Source: Branchiostoma belcheri (lineage: Eukaryota; Chordata; Leptocardii; Amphioxiformes; Branchiostomatidae). From it: 64,000 nucleotides of DNA. Location of the stretch: NCBI RefSeq assembly GCF_001625305.1, contig NW_017803713.1, positions 2,212,894 to 2,276,893 of the forward strand, in the 5' to 3' direction. Positions 25,530-38,208 of this stretch are shown one piece after another; the stretch's first letter is position 1; every line of letters begins with the position of its first letter. The translations under genes and the position numbers were made by a program. The notes beneath the pieces were generated by a model, which saw only the letters and a program-made list of their open reading frames with translations, was not told the origin of the DNA and did not search any database.

Positions 25530-27978
25530 AGGGCACTGTTGTCAGCTACATCTTGTATGCAAGTGTTAAGACTATCCTTAAAAGGGAAACAAAGCAGTGA
25601 AGTTTTATGTATCTTGTGTAGAACTGATTAAAATGCAGTAAGTAGAGATCTGTATTTTATTATTAATTACAGATGTAGAAAGATCAGAAATATGGTGTAT
25701 ATGATACAGTATCTACATGGTACGTGCTTATTACTATATATAAGATTGCTTACTTGCTTAGACATGAAAAAAAGTCATTTGAAGCCCTACAATTAAATCT
25801 TGTTACTGCATGTAAAGTTTCCCATATTGTTTGGAGGAGCATACTTTCTTCTAATCTTCCATGTTACATTTCTAAGTTTCTATTGTACATGTAGATTTTA
25901 CAATTATAGTGTGACTATTAGGTTTGATTGGGTTTTTTATGTTTCAAATTACTGTCAAACCTTCTCAGAAAGCTTCTGCAACTTTCTGTCAGTAAGGCAT
26001 GACTGTCCAACTGATATTGCTGTGTTCCGTTGTTCAAACTTGTTGGTAGTGGTTTGGTTCCAGCTGTTGTATACATACCAACGTTCCATAGGCAACTCTA
26101 ATGCAATAAGGTGTTTTGAGTGTACATTGTTGTTGTATCATTTCCTTTTGAACTGCACAATGTGATTTATCATTGTACATATATGTGCTCTAGTCAAGTT
26201 GTTCCTGTATTTTCACACATTGTAAGTAGTCAGAGAAAGAGTAAAATGTAACATAGCCAAACTGTCATGTAGTACTGTATTAGGAAGAGGGTAATGATTA
26301 TAACACTGTTGTGTGAGATGAAACTGAAGTGCAATATTAAAATGGAGATTATCGGTATGAAATATAAGGGAATTTGGGTCTTTTAGATACATAATGTATC
26401 TTCTCTAACATCAAAAACAAAACAATTTTCACAGATTTATTTGTTTTGTTCCAAATCACTAAAAGCTATAGTAGCAAGTATGAATATAATCAGCTACTCC
26501 AGAAAAAATTCTTTCACCAAATTGAAGCCTGCCAAATTTGCAAAAATTACAGTATGCATACATTGTAGTTTGAAACTACTATCTTGATTAGATCTTCTAT
26601 TCAACAAGATTACAATGTTGTCAATCCTGTCTCTTCGTGCAGCAGAGACTTGTTGAAGGATAACTGTACAGAGTAGTCAATGAAAGGCTTTGTTACACGT
26701 GAAGCTTGATGTTGATGTCTAGGAGGACTTCCAGGAACTACAGACTAAATGTGACAAGTCTGCAGTGGGATAATTCTCCTATTTGTTCATTTTGTACACT
26801 GGGGTACCTCAATTGTTCATTTCTTCTATTGCTCTTGCACCCATTTTTTCTGGATCATTCCCAAATTCAGTCTCAGTATTTCTCAACATAGTCAAGCTGT
26901 GCAGCTTTTTACATATATTACTATAAAACACTGTTGGTTTGGACATACACGTCTCACAATATATTGTCATTGCCTTGTTGTTAGTTATGTATTTCCAGGT
27001 TTTAGTTGTGGTTATATGCATGTAGAGGAGGTGAGAACTCCCAGCTGGACAGGAGTAATACTGCGCTCTGTCTCGTACTTTGTACTTAGTTTGGATGTCT
27101 TTAGACTCACAAAGTAGTTTAAGTTGAGAACAAGCAGCTGGATATTACCATGTGGGGCAAATACATCATGTTTGTCTGGTTACCAAATGATGTTTCTTGT
27201 CATTATTGCTAAGACACAGCAATCTGATAACATTATCAGCCACTGATTTCTTCCTGTTGGTACTAAATCCTGAAACTACATTTGTATGTGTTTTATGCAA
27301 TCTGTCTTCAACATCAGCTGTAACTATTTCAAGCATTGACTATCTAAAATCCAACTCTGCAATCGTCTTTGATCATCAAGTCATTTTTACTTACTTGAAC
27401 TCATCTAATAGCATCAACATAACCTATTATCAATGATTCAATTGATGATCTTCTATCCAACACCATTTAAAACATATCTTCCTTAAGTACCAAAACAGTA
27501 TCTAATGTCGATTGGAATCAAGTGAAAATGTTTTAATCCCTACAGTTCTAACATAAAAATTGCAAATGGTCCAAATCACAACAGCTGTTCTATTAACATT
27601 TCGTTTGAATAATCAAGATATATACACTTGTCACCATTCTTAAACTTGAATTGCTCAATCCAAGTACCTGTGCTCTAATAGAACTATTGATAAACTTCAG
27701 CAGTACTAACTAGGTTTTCTGAATTTACTACAGAATGTGCTATCATAATCTAATTTGAACAAAATATCTAGTTGATTCAATCTGAAAACTTTATTATGTA
27801 TCATGAGCACACAAAACAATACTGTCACTGCTGACCCCAACTAGCACTGGCATTACCACTGGTCAGTTTCAATCCTGAAACACACTGCAAAATTTTGAAT
27901 GTTCAACAAAATCCAACATGAAACTTAACATCCAATGAAAATTGGTAATGTCATGCTTCCAACATAATTCCTTGTCAC
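25530..27978. other. convergent 3' flanks of PI4KA and DNAAF2
   Basis: AT-rich sequence between two genes that point at each other. The first part is probably the PI4KA 3' UTR, with ATTAAA motifs at 25627 and near 25793. No coding exon, RNA gene or inverted repeat was recognised. Confidence 0.5.
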
Positions 27979-30900
27979 CTAATCCAGTTCAAACATGACT
28001 TTGTTGGTGAACTGTACGGCACACTCGGCCCTGTGCTCCGTCACTACCTCCTCCTCACCAGTACTGACATCCCTGATTGTTAGTGCATCCACAGCTTGCG
28101 GTTCGGACTTCTTGGCGGGGTCAGATTTTCCCTTCTTGACATCACCATCTCCAACTTCACCTTGACCTGCTGGTTTGTGCTCAGGTGTAGACTCTGTGTT
28201 GGACACACTTGGAACAGTGACCTCCTCTGATACATTTGCTGCCATGGTGGGCTCACCTTCTGTCTTTCTATGACCATTTGCTACCTTCTGGCCATTCTGA
28301 TTATTTTTCTTACCCTTTTGCTTCTTTTTGCCTTTCCCATTCCTTTCATCATCGAGTTTGTGGATCTCCACATTGTCCGAGAAAGTGACGCTTTTCTTCC
28401 CTGAGTTCTTCCTTTCCCTTCCTGTGTTGATGATGGTTTTATTAAAACCAACTGTGTCTTGAGTAGCTGCTTCTTTCTCACTCTCTGAATATATTGTTGA
28501 CTGTTCTGAGACTTCAAGTTTGCTTGACGTGCTTGCCTTTCTATCTTCATCCTCCTTTCTTCCTTCCAAGTGCCCACCTTTCTCATCTGATACTCCTGGT
28601 CCTGCCTCAGTGCCAGTGTTAGAATCCTGACTTTGAGCTTGTGTTTTCCCTTTCCTTTTCCTTCTCCTCCTTTTTGTCTTCCCAGTTGGCACATGCCCCC
28701 CGTCCTCTTCATCTTGTACCATCTCGACAGGACCTCCATCACCCTTACCAGAAACAGTGTTCTCTAGCACCATTTGATTGACAGCTTCTGTTCCCTGGGT
28801 GCTTCCTGAATCATCGGCATCATCATCATCACTATCCAACCCCTCTCCTTTCTGTCCTCCCTCAATGACTTCACTAACACGTTCCTTAATGGAAGACTTC
28901 CCAGTTTGAGGTGAGATGTCCAGATTCCCATCTACCGTCGCACTTGTGGGCTTTCCTCCCATCTCCTCCTGATCCTGCACACCAGACACATCCTGTATTC
29001 AACATTTAATATACATGTATTTATTAATCATTCATTAGAAATCACTGATCACAAATATGATTCTGTAATTGGAATTGAAACAGAAATAATCTCATGGAGA
29101 ACACATGATAACCTGAAGTTCCTGGCACCCACTCTAATATCCTTCATAAAAGCCTTCTAGTATGCTTACAAAAAACTTAAACTGTTCTCCAAATCACAAT
29201 TTGACTCACCAGAAATTTTCGACTGAATCACTCAGTCTTCCTCAGCTATCTGACCCAAATGCTGTGGACACGTGATTTTTCCCACGTCAAAGGTTGTCTG
29301 AAGTCGATATCGGCCCCCGTCCCGGTTGAGCAACAGTTGAAGTGCCCTGATGTATATGGCCTCAGACAACCTTTGACCCTTTGCTGACGTCACACGCGGG
29401 AAAAATCACGTGTCCACAGCATTTGGGTCAGATAGCTGAGGAAGACTGAGTGATTCAGTCGAAAATTTCTGGTGAGTCAAATTTTCAGTTGGAGAACAGT
29501 TTAAGTTTTTCATAATGTAATTTACCAACTCAGATGAACTTTCATGCTGATTCTAGTATGCTTGTAACATACCGGTTACTCTACAGTCTTCACCTAGCAT
29601 GGTGTGCCACGAGTCCATGTTAAGTCTCAATTTAACACAGAAACATCAGACTGGATAGCATAAAACTAACCGTGAGTTCAATGGCCAGCTTGTCCTCTGA
29701 AGCCTCTGTGACCTTGACACTGCTTGTGTCTGTAGCCACGGCCTGGCCTTCCCTGACCACTGCCTGGACGGCTGCCTTCACACTATCTTCTGTCAGGAAC
29801 TGTTTCTCCTGGGAGGACACAAAGTGGAGGATTAGCAGATACAACATTGAGTGGCCAAAGTCATTCAAGTTGGCAAGTACAAGCCTCAAAATGGCCTGCC
29901 TGATTTGAACCTGGGACTACTCTTTATCATAAGTGTGGTGGGTTCTTTAACATGCTCGAGGTATGGCTCTCATTGGACTGCTTACTATTCTCCAAAGACT
30001 GAAACCAATACCACTAACTACCAGTAACATGCAAATCCAGTTTTGGCATATTAACAATTAGGCTACAATTGGGATCATTAACATTAGACCACAGTATGAT
30101 ACATCCAAGTTCCTCACCTCTAAGTTCATGATGTCCACCCCAGCCTTGAAGCTGGACCACAATCCCTTGCAGCTGTTGTCCTTGTGCAGCAGCAACACAG
30201 CATTGTGGGGCGACACGTCTACACTGGTCTGACTCCGTACCACGGTGTTACCATCCAGCAGGACCACAAACAGCTGGTAGTACTGCAGCCCGGTGGTACC
30301 TGGGTGGATTGAAAATATTTGTTAGATGATAAAGGGTAAGGGTAGGATAGCATATAGCAGCTCAAAGCTTTAGAATAAGCTGTAGTTTTTTTTCCAGTGT
30401 TGAATGCAACTGAAGGTATTCATTGGCAAACATCTTCTGAGTTGGTTCAGCTCTTTATGAGTCAGTCTAATGCCAGCCCCCATGTATGAACATAAGATAA
30501 AAGACTGGGAGTGAGTTTAGAACTGGAGTCTAGCTAGAACTTTAATTCCCAGTAAGAATAACTGTAACTGCACCTGCTGCCTGGAACTGGACACTGATGA
30601 TGTAACTGGATGTTGAGTAGGTCTTACTGATGTTCTTCTCGATGATATTGGGGACATGGATGACAATCGTCATACTGTCCTCGTCTTGTCTGTAGGTATA
30701 GTCAGGACAGGTGGGGGAAGCAGGTGTGGCCCTGTCAGGTGTGGTGCTAACAGGTGTGGTGCTAGCAGGTGTGGCTGAGTCTGAGGGTAGATCCAGACTT
30801 GTGGAGCTGCTTTGGAGCTCATCTTCTTCCTTGAAAATGTCCTTGTCTGATGCATCAATAGTGGTTGCTGCTGTTGCAACATCACTGACTGGTCCAGTCC

Positions 30901-33900
30901 CTGTCCCTTCTGTCTCAGTTGCTGATGGATTTTTATCCCTGCTGTCTGTCTCCATCTCTGACACTTCAGTTGGTAAGATGTTCTCTGTACTTCCTCCATC
31001 CTGTACATGGTTCTCTTCTGCTTTCCCTCCTACCTGTACATCTGTGACTTCCTCCACCAGCTGCCTGTCTTCTGTCCTTCCAGCAGTGAATGGAAGGTCT
31101 TCCTGTGGAGCTGGCTTAACCACCAGCGTCACCGTCAACTGCCTCTTGCTCTTGTCAAACTTTGCGCTTCCTTCATTCTCGTCTACGGGATATGGCAGAC
31201 TGATGTCCAGCTTGTAGGCAGGTTTCTTTGACTCCACCTTCAGCTGTTTCTCGAAGATGTCTAGCTCCAACTTGGCCGCTGACTTCAGAAGAGGAAAGTC
31301 AATGTCAACTACAAGTTCCTTCGGTCGTGTGGATGGAGCAGCATCAGGTGCCTCACGGAAGTTCTGGATATCAAATTCTGATCGATGCTTGATGGTGTAC
31401 TTGGGCACAGTGAAGTCTTGCTTCTGTTCTGGTTCATTTTCTTCATTGGGTCTGACTGAGCTTTGTGTTTCTTTTGTTTTTTCTGTGTTTCCTGAAGGGG
31501 GACTGTAAGGATAGGGGAACTGGATAGGGTCATCATCATTGTCGGGGGAAGTCTGGGGTCCATCAGGCAAGCGTTTCCTATGAAAGATCAATCAACAACT
31601 ATACATTAACTGAATATCAAGGCAAAGTTAGATAACAAATCAATAAAAACTGTTCCACTTATGACCAGCCATACAGCTTGAGTACGACTGCACTAAGCAC
31701 TGAGTATGACAACCATAAAAAGTGAAGGAGCTTAACTATGGAAAGTACATGTAATGGAAAAACAAAAAACTCAAGGCAGAACTATAATCAAAGAAAATCA
31801 GCATCGTACACAATGTTAGTTCACAATAGTAGGTCTAAGAAAGCTTTTTTTTTCTTTTTTTTTCTCCAGTGTGGCATACCCACCTCATGACTGTAGCTGT
31901 AGGAGTCCCTTTGTACTTAATCTTGGGAAACTTGATGTTGGTTTTATCCAGTTTCACTTGGAACTGCCTCTCTATAGCACTGAAGGCAATGTCATTCACC
32001 ATCTGCTTAAACCTGCAAAATAAAAGTAATAAATTTGTTTCTTTGAATCTTAGGTACTGAATTTTGATTCACATGGCTGTAAGGCCACATGCTTGTATAT
32101 TTAAAATTATCTATTTACTTAAAAAACATTTCGGGCAAGTTCAGCCTTTCCAAGACGTCTTACCTCTTATCACCAGCAGCTTTCTCCAACGTCTCCTGAT
32201 GAAACACAACGTCATACACCATGCAGCGCTGCTTGTTCTTATCCAGGTCCTCCCGGCCTGGTGTCAGGCTGTGGGGAACAGACCACGTCTCCCCTATCCT
32301 TCTGTTGGGCCCCTCCCCCTGCATACAGGGCTGGCTGCTGGGTTTCTGAAACAACAATGAGAAAACAATTCATCATGCAGGTGTAATAGGTCATCTACAT
32401 GCATGGAGGTAGAAGGGAGACCCTTCTTTGACATAGGTACAGAACACATCAAGAAGTCAAATTTGCACAAAATGATGACTTGAAATACTCCTAGCTAGTT
32501 ATTTTTGCTGAATTCATTTCTAGTGTCATTTCTAATAATTTGTTCCTTTACTGAATGTTTACACATACTTAGTAAATGTTTTGGGCCATATATGCAAAAA
32601 CCTTGCTAATTAGCATACGGGCACCCAAAGCATGAACTAGTAAATTAAAATTACTCTGTAAGCCACTACACTAGTGCTCTAGTTCTCTGGTACGTTAACA
32701 TATATCCTATGAATATCTGCCCTTTGAATATCTCATTCTCAACTACTCTTACAACATCCTATACTCCTCTGTTCTGTTTCTCTGACCATTATCTGTGTTT
32801 CTTACCCTCGGCCCATTCTCTGTCCCCCGGCCCATTCTCTGTCTTTTTGACCCTTCTCTGTTGTTATGGTAACCCTAAATTAGGGTTAGCATAACCCTAA
32901 ATTAGGATTTGCGTAACCCTAGATTAGGGTTAGCGTAACCCTAAATTAGGATTTGCGTAACCCTAAATTAGGGTTAGCGTAACCCTAAATTAGGAACCCT
33001 AAATTAGGGTTGCCGTAACCCTAAATTAGGGTTAGCGTAACCCTAAATTAGGGTTAGCGTAACCCTAAAGTAGAGTTGCCGTAACCCTAAATTAGGGTTA
33101 GTGTTATGCAAACCCTAAAATAGTTGCTAATGGTAATGAGCAATCATTTGCAAATATGGCCCAAAACCAATGAAGCTGTTACCTAAATGTGTGGGGAAAC
33201 ATGCGTCACTGTTAAAACTTTTTACCTCAACATGCTGGTTAGCACAAATGTTGATGAAACATTTCTTCTCCCCGTCCAGGGAAGTTTTGATGACGTAGTG
33301 AGGTTCAGGGTTGATGAAGGTGACGTCAGTTCCCCGCTCCCTCTCCATGGCCGTGATCTCAGCCTCATATCTGAAACAGATTACAAGAAAGACATTTAGG
33401 CTGTGCATGATATACAAATTATGTGATAAAGAACCTTGTTGCTACTCTAACTGGCAAGTAAACTACTAGTATGCTAAAAATTAAAAAGAGCAGTCATGAA
33501 TACACATTTCAGTTTTATCAACCCAGGATCGAGCTGTTGAAAAACGTGTATAATGAAACGTTTGTCATCACATACACCTCTGAGTGGATAGTTATAAGTT
33601 AGCCTCCTTCGCAGACTTGTTGGAGCGGGAAACCTTTTCTCCGTGGCAAAAACTCCCTTAGCGGCAAAATCATCCCTCCGCGGCATAACTCGCGTCGCTC
33701 ACCTAAAAAATAATGCCGCCGCCCAACAAGTCTGCGAAGGAGGCTAGTTAGTGGCTGAATTCAGATCAGATCAGATTGAGAAGTGCACATATATGTAGTC
33801 AAGAACTAAATGAAATGAACATCATGCCAATTACCAGTCTGAAAATCCATCACAAGTCTCTTGCGATCATGGAAATTACTGGTATATACCCCCTGTTCAG

Positions 33901-35143
33901 GCGATCTCATGTCTGTTGATTAACGCGCCCCCCTCCCACCACTATCTAGCAAATAACAACGAATCGCATGGGTATCCCGTACCTTTTCCGGTTTTCTGGA
34001 TCAGATATTTCCTCGGCGTACTCGGCAAACAGTTTCCTGAACTCCTCGCTTTTGAAAGCTTTCTCAAACCGCTGGAGTTCATCCTGGGTCATGTTCAGGT
34101 CTTCCAACTTCTGTCGACNNNNNNNNNNNNNNNNNNNNAAGAACAACTATTACAGGCTCTCGTTCTTCCCTCGCACCATCAAGGAGTGGAATGAACTTGA
34201 GCCCAGTGTGGCGGAGGCGAAGTCCATCTCCCAGTTCAAAGCTGAGCTGGGACGGGCTTCGCTGCATTGAGCTGCTTCCCGGTCCTTGTACATATGTAAA
34301 TACGTGTAACACTAGCACCACTGATTTCACTTGTCCTGTCCTTGCACTTGTCCATGTCCACCCCTACCTTACCCTTTGTTTGCACTTTGCACACAGTATT
34401 AATGCGCAGCTGCTAGTAATCTTCTCTTTAGAAGGCTAAGCAGTATCAAAGATGATGATGAACTACTAGTATGCTAAAAATTAAAAAGAGCAGTCATGAA
34501 TACACATTTCAGTTTTATCAACCCAGGATCGAGCTGTTGAAAAACGTGTATAATGAAACGTTTGTCATCACATACACCTCTGAGTGGATAGTTATAAGTT
34601 AGCCTCCTTCGCAGACTTGTTGGAGCGGGAAACCTTTTCTCCGTGGCAAAAACTCCCTTAGCGGCAAAATCGTCCCTCCGCGGCATAACTCGCGTCGCTC
34701 ACCTAAAAAATAATGCCGCCGCCCAACAAGTCTGCGAAGGAGGCTAGTTAGTGGCTGAATTCAGATCAGATCAGATTGAGAAGTGCACATATATGTAGTC
34801 AAGAACTAAATGAAATGAACATCATGCCAATTACCAGTCTGAAAATCCATCACAAGTCTCTTGCGATCATGGAAATTACTGGTATATACCCCCTGTTCAG
34901 GCGATCTCATGTCTGTTGATTAACGCGCCCCCCTCCCACCAACTTACTTGTTACATCTATCTAGCAAATAACAACGAATCGCATGGGTATCCCGTACCTT
35001 TTCCGGTTTTCTGGATCAGATATTTCCTCGGCGTACTCGGCAAACAGTTTCCTGAACTCCTCGCTTTTGAAAGCTTTCTCAAACCGCTGGAGTTCATCCT
35101 GGGTCATGTTCAGGTCTTCCAACTTCTGTCGACCCGACGCCAT
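27979..35143 (-). CDS. DNAAF2: kintoun / dynein axonemal assembly factor 2
   Basis: PIH1-family co-chaperone for cytoplasmic preassembly of axonemal dynein arms with Hsp70/Hsp90. Eight exons in phase: 35143-34998, 33370-33226, 32345-32164, 32012-31884, 31577-30574, 30299-30118, 29808-29671, 28992-27979 (about 979 aa). Residues 1-50 carry the DPENRKRYEAEITAMERERG block. The PIH1 region (~50-200) includes SLDGEKKCFINI and KAKYKGTP-like sequence (KIKYKGTPTATVMR). A second conserved block has PELVV-type sequence with LSLPYPVDENEGSAKF. A CS/p23-like segment at exons 5-6 is preceded and followed by long acidic, S/T/E/K-rich linkers. The protein ends VMFELD, like the vertebrate LYDLD end. The linkers are longer than in human (837 aa). 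Exon 1 is partly repeated at 33998-34118 across a gap. Confidence 0.94.
29171..29510. mobile_element. 340-bp foldback MITE in a DNAAF2 intron
   Basis: Nearly the whole block is two inverted arms of about 125 bp that start AAAAACTTAAACTGTTCTCC, separated by about 80 bp. There is no coding capacity. Both arms carry a CACGTGA box followed by TTTTTCCC, and the right arm carries a perfect TGACGTCA (29385-29392). Exact target duplication is unclear. Confidence 0.7.
29895..29955 (-). mobile_element. possible tRNA-derived SINE fragment
   Basis: Read on the minus strand, the block holds GGTTCAAATC, matching the RNA polymerase III B box. Next to it is GTGGTGGGTTCTTTAAC, which recurs at 40370-40386 in the dioxygenase gene. 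A dispersed short repeat is the simplest reading, but no full copy is present. Confidence 0.35.
32867..33124. repeat. telomere-like palindromic minisatellite
   Basis: About eleven head-to-tail units of roughly 22 bp, core AACCCTAAATTAGGGTT followed by AGCGT or similar. Each unit contains the hexamer CCCTAA and its complement TTAGGG back to back, so every unit is a small palindrome. Some units carry ATTAGGATTTGC variants. It lies in the DNAAF2 intron between exons 2 and 3. Confidence 0.85.
33461..34118. repeat. first allelic copy of the DNAAF2 5' region
   Basis: Matches 34461-35134 almost base for base, at an offset of exactly 1000 for the first ~460 bp. It differs by single bases (for example ATCATCCC against ATCGTCCC) and by an indel of about 15 bp near 33940. 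It includes a truncated DNAAF2 exon 1 (33998-34118) that stops at the N gap, before the start codon. It is most simply the other haplotype left in the scaffold, not a real tandem duplication. Confidence 0.8.
33597..33749. mobile_element. 145-bp MITE with AGTT target duplication, copy 1
   Basis: Terminal inverted repeats of about 23 bp (AGCCTCCTTCGCAGACTTGT and its complement) at 33601-33745 are flanked by AGTT at 33597-33600 and 33746-33749. The interior is GC-rich, with CCGCGG and GGCATAACTCGCGTCGCTC. The allelic copy is at 34597-34749. Relatives lie at 39570-39771 and 53861-53899. Confidence 0.75.
34119..34138. other. assembly gap (20 N)
   Basis: A run of 20 undetermined bases separating the two allelic copies of the DNAAF2 5' region. 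Confidence 0.99.
34139..34460 (+). mobile_element. 3' end of a non-LTR retrotransposon (LINE), 5'-truncated by the gap
   Basis: The first ~130 bp encode a reverse-transcriptase C-terminus of the LINE type, YYRLSFFPRTIKEWNELEP followed by a short tail and stop at 34268-34270. About 190 bp of 3' UTR follow, ending in a GATGATGATG microsatellite tail. The sequence joins the second allele at 34461, but the first allele has no insert at the same place (33460/33461), so the insertion appears polymorphic. The clade (CR1/L2-like) is a guess from tail and motif. Confidence 0.7.
34597..34749. mobile_element. 145-bp MITE with AGTT target duplication, allelic copy
   Basis: Same element, at the same relative position, as 33597-33749, in the second haplotype copy. 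Confidence 0.75.
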
Positions 35144-36402
35144 CTTGGTTTCTGTTGTTATGGCAACTACAGGGATAGTTCAGTAACATTAAGAGATTTT
35201 GGGTGCCGTTTTTCATTTTTAAAAAATCACGATAAAATTCTTATGATAATAATAATAGAAAATGATAAAGTTTCAGATTTTCTGTTTTAGTGACGTTTTG
35301 TGGTATTTCTAAAAAAAAATCAACAGCACACATTGGTATTAACGGTTCACCCCCTGAAGCCTGACCAGTCATCGTCTAATTGCAATTTTACTATGTTACG
35401 CTAGAGGGGCGTTTACAGCCAAAGAATATCGAATGAATTGGTCTTGTATGGATGTTTGACTGCGTCAGACACGCATCGACTAACAAGAAAATGAAAGCTA
35501 CCCATAATGATTAGAATGATTCATTTCAACATTGACATTTTAGGTCATTCATCCAGCTAGGGAACGTTTCGAGTTGGTTGTATTTCACAGCCATGGCCAA
35601 TCTTAGTGGTCACCCCAAGGACATTCTTCGTTATCTCTAGAGCTACCAGGGATATTGTGAATATTTTGAAAAATGTGAATAAAAAATGCGGCTACTAAAC
35701 AGCCACCCTGTGTACCAAACGGCTTAATTTCTGTCCTTTTGGTGTCCTCATGCGCTCATGATTTCTAGGGTTAACGCCCCGCCTCGATTATTCTAATAAC
35801 CGATCACCTTTTTTTTATTATTCATCACTTATGATGTTACGGCATGATAACCGATGGGAAGTGGTCGATGTCGCCCAGCTATATGATATTTTGTACTACT
35901 TACTAAAATCTCGTTTCGGAATTAATTATATTAGAAAGTACATGTAGTATATATGCAGGGTTGGAGTAACTGATGGAGTATCTTCTGATTTTGGAGGAAA
36001 ATGGAAAAAGCTTCCAATCCGCAGCGAGCAGCAGTCATTGGTTTCTTTTACCATGTATAAAAAAATTATACCTGCATGCTTTTACTCAAGTTGTTGCCAT
36101 ATGGCTAGTTGATTACTCCAAGCAGAAGTTTAGACTTCGGCTTATTTTTTGGCGTGTTTTAGACGTACGCGTTTTATCGCGCTTTCATTTTTGAATTGGA
36201 TTTTTTACACCACCCAGACTGTACAAAAGATTATCAAAATGCCTAAAACACACTAAAAAGAAGCCGAATCCAAAAAGGAGAGTAGCTAGTTAATCGCGTG
36301 ACGTAAATTTTCATTCTTTTGTCAGATGCTTGAGCTTTCTGCCTTGGGGCATATCAAATGATGTCAAACTGTGACCCCCTGCCCCCCCCCCCCACCATGA
36401 AA

Positions 36403-36512
36403 AATTAACATAAGTCGGCACCGGTAAGACGGGTCAGACCATGGTCAGACAAGTATCTATATTGATAGCAGACACCTTTTTTTAACTAAGCAAATCATTT
36501 CCACAAAAATTA
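36403..36512. repeat. distal copy of a duplicated promoter segment
   Basis: About 110 bp beginning AATTAACATAAGTCGGCAC, near-identical to 38209-38317 in the same orientation. It lies 1.85 kb from the dioxygenase start. Confidence 0.8.
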
Positions 36513-38208
36513 TGTTAAAAAACAAGGGAAATCGTAGATTTCAAACCTCCGGGTTTTTTTCTATTGGTTTAGGTTAGTTGTTTGTGTGTAGTATGAACAT
36601 GGAGGTAGAAAAAAGAGATGTGCGTAATATGTTTGTATGCCGGTTTGATGGCTACTGACGGTACGTTGGTTCGGTATGGACTGTTGATTAACGCAGTGTT
36701 CGAAATACTTTTTTGAGCAAAGTAGCACAGTGTGCTACCTAGGGCAAAAACTAGGTAGCGCAGCAGAATTTTAGGTAGCGCCACCCCCCCCCCATTTGTC
36801 AAATTCTATGCACGTGTCGCAATACTATATTTCTTCCAATCATAGAGGTATAATACCTCCATGCTCTAATAAAGTTACTATTTTTGAGGTTTCAACTCTG
36901 AAGTAGGAGCTCTGGGTCGAAGCCAAATTACGGGTGCGTGATTTATTCTGGTTTTCTACTGAGAAAAATCGGGACAGTATTTGCGCAGCGCCGGGCAGCC
37001 GGCCATGTACGCGAAATGGTACGCCCAGTATAGCAGCGATCTATTCATGTTTTATGTTTACAATTGTGCAAATTTTTTTTACAGAAATTTGATCACATAT
37101 GCTTAAAAATATTGTTATACTGATGTTAAAAAATATTTTAAGACACTGAATCGCTGGCTGTGATGTGCAGCAGTGTACGTACGCCGCGTAGCGTGCCAGA
37201 CATTGGCCGTGCAAGCCTATAGAATGCCCCACTCGCGACATAAATTTCTGAGGCTTATCGTGCGCATCGTGCGTATCCACAATTATTCCCATCGTAAACA
37301 TAGTCACTGGGATCTGAAATGCATACATACAGGATAATTTCCCTTCTTCAGCGGGAGTTTTGTTTATGTTTTGATCGTACACGTCAAACTGCCACGCTGG
37401 TCTACGCTGCGCGCTGGTCTCGGCTGCACTTCCGGGTTCCATAAATCGACACCATAAATCGACAAAGAAACAAATATTTCCCCCCAAATTTATATTAATT
37501 GTGCACTTTTTCACTAGATGTGGCTATGCAGTCCTGGAAAACAGCGTTTAGTGCATATTTTCAAACAGAAAAATCGCGTCCCCGCGCCCTTCATGTTGCC
37601 GCCCGGCGATCTCAGCTGAAGCGAACAACCAATCAGAGACGCGTAACGCGGATACGTCATGCAAGATTTGCATACCGCCCGCCCACCGCTTCTGCTGTTC
37701 TGCTGGCTGCTAGCTACGCTCCGTACTTGAAATAAATTGACGTGTATCGCCGTATTTCTGGAAATAAATGCCGCGACACGAAGATCTAGCGCTGACTCGG
37801 CTTGCACCCAGCGTTCAGCGTCACCCGCGCCATTATCCCCGCCGTCATCCCGCGCCGTCATTGCTGCGCCGTCACCCAACGTTTTTATCGGAACCAGACA
37901 CCCCTCTGTCTGACCCCTTTTAAATGGTAAGACCCAAAACTGAAACCTCCCCATTCCTTAACAACATGGTAAATTCCATTTTCAGCATAACGGGGGTGTC
38001 CGGAGCACTTAAAAACCTTTTATTTCCACGCCCATAAACACATATGCAATTAAACAAAAACGTTCTGCATCATCTACAGCCCAACAGCAATACGTATACC
38101 GAACCACAGACAAATCCGTCCAGCCGATCGCGAGAAACAGCTGCTGACAGAAATGTTTCGAACAATAGTAAAACCTCCTCGCGGAAGGATATCTCCTTCC
38201 CCGGAGGT

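Noticed and set aside
33998..34118. Second DNAAF2 gene
   Set aside because: Only a truncated exon 1 copy stopping at the gap; best explained as the other allele.
34119..34330. ORFs running across the N gap
   Set aside because: They fuse DNAAF2 exon 1 with LINE sequence through undetermined bases; not real proteins.
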